DNA from: Bacilli bacterium
GTDB taxonomy: Bacteria > Bacillota_I > Bacilli_A > RF39 > UBA660
Reading direction: 5' to 3'
NCBI GenBank assembly: GCA_900768815.1
Contig: CAAGEE010000017.1
Location: forward strand, 31,809-95,808
DNA length: 64,000 nt
Under the pieces are notes generated by a model. That model had not been told where the DNA came from, ran no database searches, and was given only the letters and a program-made list of their open reading frames with translations. How positions within the stretch are numbered: position 1 is the stretch's first letter; each line of letters opens with the position of its first letter. This document shows positions 58,571 to 64,000 of this stretch, piece by piece. The position numbers and the translations under genes were made by a program.

Positions 58571-59524
58571 ATGCTAAAATACATCTTTTTACTAATTGGT
58601 TTTATAGTAATTATTAAAGCTAGTGATATATTAGTTGATAGTGCCAGTTCGATTGCTGTTAAGTGTAAGGTTCCTAAAATGTTAATAGCCCTTACCATAG
58701 TTTCATTTGGTACCTGTGCTCCAGAAATAGCTATATCATTTACTTCAGTTATAAATAAAAATGGAACGATAGCTTTTGCTAATGTCATAGGTAGTTGTAT
58801 TGTAAATGTCTTTCTAATTATAGGTCTTGCTTCTTTACTGCATCCTATAAAAGTAAAACATGATACAGTCAAAAAAGAACTACCAATCTTACTCTTAATA
58901 ACAACAAGTTTCACCGTGTTAATGCTAGATAGTATTTTTAACAAAGCAACTCCAAATGTTTTCTCTAGAGTAGATGGAATAGTTCTGATGTCTTTATTCT
59001 TAATGTTTGTAATGTACTTAGTTAAACTATCTAAAAGAAAAGAAAAAAATAATGAAAAAATGGAAGTAAAATATGATAGTCTTCCTATTGCTATAATTAT
59101 TTTAATACTATCGATAGTTCTAATATCTCTAAGTAGTAATATTATAGTAGATAATGCTGTTAAAATAGCTGAAAGTCTTCATATAAGTGAAAAACTAATT
59201 ACCATGACTGCTATTGTAATTGGTACATCTCTTCCAGAAATGTTTATGACTGTAAGCAGTGCCAGAAAAGGTGAATTTGATATGGCTATTGGTAATATCA
59301 TTGGAACTAATATTTTTAATATATGTATTGTTCTAGGTCTACCAGTAACAATCTACGGAGACATCTCTTTAGCAAACTTCTCAATGATTGATATAGTAGC
59401 AGTCTTCTTAACATCTCTAGATTTATACTTATTTGCTAGAAGTGAAAGAACTATTTCTAAAACAGAAGGTCTAACTATGTTATTAATATTTGCTGTTTAC
59501 TATATATCAGTAATATTCTTTTAA
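58571..59524 (+). CDS. CaCA family sodium/calcium exchanger (YrbG-like)
   Basis: The 317-residue protein has ten membrane segments and the two alpha-repeat motifs: ALTIVSFGTCAPEIAISFTSV and TAIVIGTSLPEMFMTVSSA, each with the ion-binding glutamate. The halves are joined by a charged cytosolic loop (KLSKRKEKNNEKMEVKYD). It likely exports Ca2+ in exchange for Na+ or K+. No regulator is seen nearby. Confidence 0.88.
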   Translation: MLKYIFLLIGFIVIIKASDILVDSASSIAVKCKVPKMLIALTIVSFGTCAPEIAISFTSVINKNGTIAFANVIGSCIVNVFLIIGLASLLHPIKVKHDTVKKELPILLLITTSFTVLMLDSIFNKATPNVFSRVDGIVLMSLFLMFVMYLVKLSKRKEKNNEKMEVKYDSLPIAIIILILSIVLISLSSNIIVDNAVKIAESLHISEKLITMTAIVIGTSLPEMFMTVSSARKGEFDMAIGNIIGTNIFNICIVLGLPVTIYGDISLANFSMIDIVAVFLTSLDLYLFARSERTISKTEGLTMLLIFAVYYISVIFF

Positions 59525-59554
59525 TTAAAATTTCTAACAATATAAAATAAATGT

Positions 59555-59582
59555 TTGTATTTTATTAAAACTATGATATAAT
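59555..59582 (+). promoter_or_regulatory. Promoter of the rimP-nusA-infB operon
   Basis: TTGTAT (59555-59560) and extended -10 TGATATAAT (59574-59582), 16-base spacer. Confidence 0.75.
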
Positions 59583-59593
59583 ACACTTTAGAA

Positions 59594-59630
59594 AGGAGTG
59601 GGAAAGAAGAAATTTCCCACTCTTATTATT
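59594..59630 (+). promoter_or_regulatory. Leader hairpin before rimP
   Basis: GAGTGGGAAA pairs with TTTCCCACTC, followed by TTATTATTT. A hairpin of this type at the start of the rimP-nusA message could work as an attenuator or a NusA-responsive site. The T run is imperfect. Confidence 0.6.
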
Positions 59631-59644
59631 TCTAGGAGGTGGCC

Positions 59645-59893
59645 ATGAAAGATAAAATAGCACAACTTGTAGATGAAGAAATAAAGGATTTAAATGTCTT
59701 TGTTTCAGATGCGTTTTTTGAAAATATAGAAGGGAAGAAAATATTTAATATCGTCCTTGATAGTGAAGAGGTAATAGATTTAAATCGCATTACTGAAGCA
59801 TCAAGACTAATTAATAAAATAATCGACAAGAATAATTATTTGTTAGAAGACGCAGATGAATTAGATATTTATTCAAAAGAGAAAGGAGAATAA
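59645..59893 (+). CDS. rimP: Short RimP, N-terminal domain only
   Basis: The 82-residue protein matches the N-terminal domain of the ribosome maturation factor RimP: FNIVLDSEEVIDLNRITEASRLIN and YLLEDADELDIYS. Full RimP is about 150 residues; the C-terminal SH3-like domain, which begins after the LEVSSPG segment, is missing. The next gene starts two bases after the stop. Position before nusA supports the identity. AGGAGG precedes the ATG at 59645. Whether it still helps 30S assembly is unknown. Confidence 0.75.
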   Translation: MKDKIAQLVDEEIKDLNVFVSDAFFENIEGKKIFNIVLDSEEVIDLNRITEASRLINKIIDKNNYLLEDADELDIYSKEKGE

Positions 59894-59895
59894 AA

Positions 59896-61086
59896 ATGAA
59901 CGGTAAAGAATTTAAAAAAGCTCTTGATAATATTGTTAAAGAAAAAAATATTGATCCAGAAATAGTATATGAAGCAATGGAACTTGCTTTAACTTCTGCT
60001 TATAAAAAGAACTTTAACTCAAAGACAAATGTAAAAGTTTTATTTGATCGTGCTACTGGTGAAATTAAGGTATATTCATATCTTACTGTTGTACCTGATG
60101 ATAAAATGACTAAAGAAGAATATGAAGATTACTTATTCGAACATTATACTGATGAAGATGATGAAGAAGAAACTGAAGAAAAAGAGGATGTAGAAGGAGA
60201 AGAACAAGAAGAAACCCCACAAATTAGTTACTTCAATCCTGAAACAGAAATTAAAGTTAGTGATGCTAAGAAAATTGATAAGACTTTAGAAATAGGAGAT
60301 ACAATCGATCATGAGGTAACTCCAAAAGACTTTGGCCGTGTAGCCGCATCAACTGCCAAACAAGTAGTAGTTCAAAAAATCAGAGAAGCAGAAAGAAACA
60401 GTATTCTAGAAGAGTTTGGTGATAAACAAGATGAACTTTTAGTAGGAACAGTTGCTTTAGAAGATACTGATAACTACTTCATTGATTTAGGAAGAACAAA
60501 TGGTATCTTACCAAAGAAAGATATTATCCCAGGAGAAAAAATAGAAATGGGTTCTCAAATAAAAGTCTATGTTTCTAAAGTAGATAACAATGGTAAAAAC
60601 TTATTAGTCCTACTAAGTAGAACTCATTATGGTTTTGTAAAAAGATTATTTGAACTAGAAATACCAGAAATTAATGATGGTTCAGTATTAATTTATAGTG
60701 TCGCAAGAGACCCTGGAAACAGAAGTAAAGTTGCTGTTTATTCAGAAAGAGCGAACATTGATCCAATCGGTGCTTGCATTGGTGAAAAAGGTAGTAGAAT
60801 TGCTAGAATTATTGAAGAGTTGCATGGTGAAAAATTAGACGTTGTAAAATACGACAAAGACCCAGCAGTATTTATTGAAAATGCTCTAGCTCCAGCTAAA
60901 GAATTAACAGTAGCTGTAACTGATCCTAAAAAGCAAGAAGCTATGGTAATTGCTGATGGAGATAATTTCTCATTAGCTATTGGTAAAAAAGGACAAAATG
61001 CTCGTTTAGCAAGTAAATTAACCCACTATAAAATTGATATTAAAACAACAGAACAAGCTCGTGAAGCAGGTATAAATTTCAGATAG
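59896..61086 (+). CDS. nusA: Transcription factor NusA
   Basis: The 396-residue protein has the N-terminal RNA polymerase-binding domain (NGKEFKKALDNIVKEKNIDP), an acidic insertion DEDDEEETEEKEDVEGEEQEE (parts only), an S1 domain (GTVALEDTDNYFIDLGRTNG) and two KH domains (GACIGEKGSRIARIIEEL and LAIGKKGQNARLASKLT). It controls pausing, termination and antitermination. The acidic insert is longer than in most NusA proteins. Confidence 0.96.
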   Translation: MNGKEFKKALDNIVKEKNIDPEIVYEAMELALTSAYKKNFNSKTNVKVLFDRATGEIKVYSYLTVVPDDKMTKEEYEDYLFEHYTDEDDEEETEEKEDVEGEEQEETPQISYFNPETEIKVSDAKKIDKTLEIGDTIDHEVTPKDFGRVAASTAKQVVVQKIREAERNSILEEFGDKQDELLVGTVALEDTDNYFIDLGRTNGILPKKDIIPGEKIEMGSQIKVYVSKVDNNGKNLLVLLSRTHYGFVKRLFELEIPEINDGSVLIYSVARDPGNRSKVAVYSERANIDPIGACIGEKGSRIARIIEELHGEKLDVVKYDKDPAVFIENALAPAKELTVAVTDPKKQEAMVIADGDNFSLAIGKKGQNARLASKLTHYKIDIKTTEQAREAGINFR

Positions 61087-61095
61087 GAGGTTTCT

Positions 61096-61359
61096 ATGAA
61101 AGTAAAAAAAATTCCCCAAAGAACTTGTATAATTACTAAAGAAAAACTACCTAAACAAGAATTATTACGTGTTGTTAGAGCACCAGAAGGATATGTTGCT
61201 GTAGACGAAACAGGAAAAATGAACGGACATGGTGCATATATTAAAAAAGATATTGCAGTCCTAGAAAAAGCAATTAAGTCAAAAGCTCTAGAAAAGAAAT
61301 TAGAATGCAATATAGAGGACAGTGTTTATGAAGAAATAAGAAAAATTATAGAAAAGTGA
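61096..61359 (+). CDS. ylxR: YlxR family RNA-binding protein (DUF448)
   Basis: The 87-residue protein has the family motif PQRTCIITKEKLPKQELLRVVR and GHGAYI. Members lie between nusA and infB in Firmicutes and are thought to act as regulators or RNA-binding proteins. The neighbouring ylxQ gene, usual in this operon, is absent. Confidence 0.9.
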   Translation: MKVKKIPQRTCIITKEKLPKQELLRVVRAPEGYVAVDETGKMNGHGAYIKKDIAVLEKAIKSKALEKKLECNIEDSVYEEIRKIIEK

Positions 61360-61370
61360 GGTGAGTCTTT

Positions 61371-63506
61371 ATGATGACTATAGAAGATTATGCATTAGAT
61401 GTAGAAAAGACTATAGATGAGATTAAAGCATTATGTGATAAGATTGGTATCAACTACGAAGACGAAAAAACTCCTTTAGATGAAACTGATATTATTTTAC
61501 TTGATAATGAATTACAAGATGCCGAAGATTATGTAACGGGTGACGTAGAAGATTTAGAAGAAAAATTTCTAGATGAAGAAGTAAGCGATAAAGCCGAAAT
61601 GCTTGCTATGAATACAAAATTTGATTTAGATAACGAAACAAAATTTGAAAAAGTAAAAAGTAAACAAGTTAAGAAAACTGAAAATAAAAAAGACTTTTTA
61701 AAGGAAAGAAAAAAAATATATAAACATCGTGAAAAACTTCAAAGTAATGAAGCTACTCAAGATGAAAATGTTATTCTTTATAACCAAGGAATGACTGTTA
61801 CAGACTTAGCAAATGCTCTAGGAGTAGGAGCTGTTGAAATAGTAAAAAAACTAATGAGTCTAGGTGTAATGGCCTCTGTCAATCAAGCAATTGATTATGA
61901 TAGTGCCGAAGTAATTGCATCAGAATATGAAAAAGTCTTAAAGAAAGCAGAAACAGCCGATATTTCTAACTTTGAAAACCTTGAAATTGAAGATGAAGAG
62001 AAAGACTTAGTAGAACGTCCACCAGTAGTAACAATCATGGGACATGTTGACCATGGTAAAACGACTTTACTAGACTACATCAGAAAGTCAAATGTTGCAT
62101 CAGGAGAAGCTGGAGGAATTACTCAAGCAATTGGTGCTTACTCTGTAAAATATAAAGATAAGTCAATAACATTTATTGATACTCCAGGACATGCTGCCTT
62201 TACAGAAATGCGTGCTAGAGGAGCCTCAATTACAGATATTGTTATTATCATAGTGGCCGCTGATGATGGTATTATGCCACAAACAAAAGAAGCAATTGAT
62301 CATGCTAAAGCCGCTGGTGTACCAATTATTGTCGCTATAAATAAAATTGATAAGCCAGAAGCAAACATTGAACGTGTTATGACTGGTTTAGTTGAAAATG
62401 GGCTAACTCCGGAAGAATGGGGTGGAGATATTATTGTAAATAAAATATCTGCCGCAACTGGAGAAAATGTTGATGAATTATTAGAAAACATTTTACTAAT
62501 AGCAGAAATGGAAGATTACAAAGCAAATCCATCACGTTACGCTTCAGGTGCTGTTATTGAATCCAAGAAAGACAGTAAAGTTGGTTCAGTAGTGACTTTA
62601 TTAATTCAAAATGGTACTCTACGTTTAGGAGACCCAATAGTAATTGGTAATGCCTTTGGTAAAGTTCGTACTCTAAAAAATGACTTGGGTCAAAACATCG
62701 TAGAAGCAACTCCATCAACTCCAGTAGAAGTAACTGGTATTTCAGAAGTGCCAAGTGCTGGAGATAAGTTTATGGCTTTCGAATCAGAAAAACAAGCTAA
62801 GCAAATAGCTGAGGAAAGAAAATTACGTAGTCGTGAACAAGATACTAACTTCTCTGGTATGAGTTTAGAAGATTTATTTGGCCGCATCCAAGAAGGAGTA
62901 AAAGAAATCAATGTGGTTTTAAAAGCTGATGTAAATGGAAGCTTAGAAGCTGTTAAAAACTCTTTAGAAAAAATTACTGTAGATGGAGTAAAAGTAAATG
63001 TAATTAGAGGTGCCGTAGGAGCAATCACTGAAAGTGATATCGTTCTAGCCAGTGCCTCAGATGCTATAATTATTGGTTTCAATGTCCGCGGAAGTTCAAA
63101 GACTATGGATATCGCAAAACAATACGGAGTATCTATCAAAACATATGATATTATTTATAAAGTTGTAGAAGATATGGAAAAAGCTATGAAAGGTATGTTA
63201 GATCCTGAATATGAAGAAAAAGTAACTGGTACTCTAGAAGTAAGACAAATCTTCAAGTTCTCAAAAGTTGGTCTAATTGCTGGTTGTCATGTCTTATCGG
63301 GTACAGTAAAAAATAATGAAAAAGCAAGAATAATTAGAGATAATGTTGTAGTATACAATGGTTCAATAAAATCTCTACAACGTGAAAAAGACCAAGTAAA
63401 AGAAGTTAAAAAAGATATGGACTGTGGTCTAACTCTAGAAAATTGTCAAGATTATAAAGAAAAAGACATAATTGAAGTATACGACTTAGTAGAAATAAAA
63501 CGATAA
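61371..63506 (+). CDS. infB: Translation initiation factor IF-2
   Basis: The 711-residue protein has an acidic N-terminal extension (1-135), an IF2-N helical domain (TVTDLANALGVGAVEIVKKL), the GTPase domain with GHVDHGKTTLLD near residue 225, DTPGHAAF and NKIDKPEA, and C-terminal domains ending VYDLVEIKR. It places fMet-tRNA on the 30S subunit. The start is the first of two adjacent ATG codons after GTGAG. Confidence 0.97.
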   Translation: MMTIEDYALDVEKTIDEIKALCDKIGINYEDEKTPLDETDIILLDNELQDAEDYVTGDVEDLEEKFLDEEVSDKAEMLAMNTKFDLDNETKFEKVKSKQVKKTENKKDFLKERKKIYKHREKLQSNEATQDENVILYNQGMTVTDLANALGVGAVEIVKKLMSLGVMASVNQAIDYDSAEVIASEYEKVLKKAETADISNFENLEIEDEEKDLVERPPVVTIMGHVDHGKTTLLDYIRKSNVASGEAGGITQAIGAYSVKYKDKSITFIDTPGHAAFTEMRARGASITDIVIIIVAADDGIMPQTKEAIDHAKAAGVPIIVAINKIDKPEANIERVMTGLVENGLTPEEWGGDIIVNKISAATGENVDELLENILLIAEMEDYKANPSRYASGAVIESKKDSKVGSVVTLLIQNGTLRLGDPIVIGNAFGKVRTLKNDLGQNIVEATPSTPVEVTGISEVPSAGDKFMAFESEKQAKQIAEERKLRSREQDTNFSGMSLEDLFGRIQEGVKEINVVLKADVNGSLEAVKNSLEKITVDGVKVNVIRGAVGAITESDIVLASASDAIIIGFNVRGSSKTMDIAKQYGVSIKTYDIIYKVVEDMEKAMKGMLDPEYEEKVTGTLEVRQIFKFSKVGLIAGCHVLSGTVKNNEKARIIRDNVVVYNGSIKSLQREKDQVKEVKKDMDCGLTLENCQDYKEKDIIEVYDLVEIKR

Positions 63507-63523
63507 TTTAGGAGGTACTCATC

Positions 63524-63874
63524 ATGGCAAGTATTAAAATAGAAAGATTAAATCATGCTTTTCAAGAAGAAATAAGTATGATACTAATGACCGAAATAAA
63601 AGATGAAGACATTAAATTTGTAACTATAACTGGCGTAGAAACAACTTCTGATTTAAGTTATGCCAAAGTATATTTTACAGTTTTAGATGATACAAAGAGA
63701 AAATCAACTCTAGAAGCTCTAAATGGTGCAGCCTCATTTATAAGAGGAAAACTAGCCGAAAGAGTAGAAGTAAGACATACCCCAGAATTAAAATTTATTT
63801 ATGATACTTCAATCGAATATGGTAACCATATAGATGAAATAATAGATAATATTAACAAAGAAGAAAATAAGTAA
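63524..63874 (+). CDS. rbfA: Ribosome-binding factor A
   Basis: The 116-residue protein has the KH-like RbfA fold: IERLNHAFQEEISMILMTEI, DLSYAKVYFTVL, and RHTPELKFIYDTSIEYGNHI. It matures the 16S rRNA 5' end. It is the last gene in the operon before the window end; the usual following gene, truB, is elsewhere. Confidence 0.95.
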   Translation: MASIKIERLNHAFQEEISMILMTEIKDEDIKFVTITGVETTSDLSYAKVYFTVLDDTKRKSTLEALNGAASFIRGKLAERVEVRHTPELKFIYDTSIEYGNHIDEIIDNINKEENK

Positions 63875-63923
63875 TTACTTATGAATTAGTCAACAAAAAG
63901 TAGACACTATAAAAAGATTTATT

Positions 63924-63960
63924 AGAACCCTAGTTCGGTTTTATACTGAATTGGGGTTTT
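63924..63960 (+). terminator. Hairpin with T run at the window end
   Basis: AGAACCCTAGTTCGGT pairs, with a few wobble pairs, with ACTGAATTGGGGTTTT. It may be the terminator of the infB operon or the edge of a mobile element; an inverted repeat TAATGAAC/GTTCATTA follows at 63967-63992. Confidence 0.6.
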
Positions 63961-64000
63961 ATAATTTAATGAACATGCTAAACGTTCATTATTATAATAG

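Overview
The window comes from the chromosome of a very A+T-rich, endospore-forming member of the Bacilli, probably an uncultured gut lineage near the Mollicutes/Erysipelotrichia side. The base composition, the GGAGG and AGGTG ribosome-binding sites, the Gram-positive PolC and the order of many genes all match Bacilli. Sporulation genes are scattered throughout: sigG, ylmC, yunB, yutH-like, a spoIIB-like gene, spoIVFA/spoIVFB, two cotY/cotZ-like coat genes and an orphan sporulation-type kinase. TGA acts as a stop (for example at the ends of the NifU-like gene, spoIVFB and the EIIB-like gene), so the code is standard.

Layout. 1-9.6 kb: a U32 peptidase, tRNA-modification genes, sigG-ylmC-yunB and a block matching the yun/yut region of Bacillus. 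9.6-10.9 kb: twelve tRNA genes in two transcription units. 11-24.9 kb: cell-wall genes (FemX, MurJ-type flippase, FemX, DacF), a phosphoesterase, an FAD enzyme, a cyclophilin lipoprotein, dCMP deaminase, an ABC exporter and valS behind a T-box. 25-28.9 kb: spoIIB-like, radC, mreC, mreD, spoIVFA, spoIVFB in the Bacillus order, but without mreB and minCD, followed by tRNA-Ala. 29-29.8 kb: a gene-poor stretch with small remnants. 29.8-31.7 kb: PrsW and a glycosyltransferase. 31.7-36.1 kb: a type VII secretion (WXG100/LXG-like) cargo operon with a 965-residue membrane protein. 36-46.7 kb: RodA, coat genes, histidine kinase, a candidate type I toxin-antitoxin locus, RluB, ferredoxin and several uncharacterised membrane proteins. 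46.8-63.9 kb: polC, then an inserted group (surface vWA protein, a VanY-TruB fusion, a DnaJ-LysM membrane protein and its partner, a Ca2+ exchanger), then rimP-nusA-ylxR-infB-rbfA.

Best candidates for something undescribed: (1) the toxin-antitoxin locus at 41.1-41.5 kb, with a 32-codon hydrophobic peptide and two perfect 83-bp repeats, each able to encode a minus-strand RNA with a terminator; (2) a protein with two cytosolic J domains, a membrane segment and outside LysM-like domains, overlapping an unknown partner gene; (3) a soluble VanY-type peptidase fused in frame to the tRNA pseudouridine synthase TruB; (4) the WXG100/LXG-like operon whose large product ends in a membrane anchor and acidic tail instead of a toxin domain; (5) non-standard starts of radC and spoIVFB; (6) two matching Spo0A-box sequences upstream of sporulation genes. 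All functional calls rest on motif recognition and gene order, with no database search.
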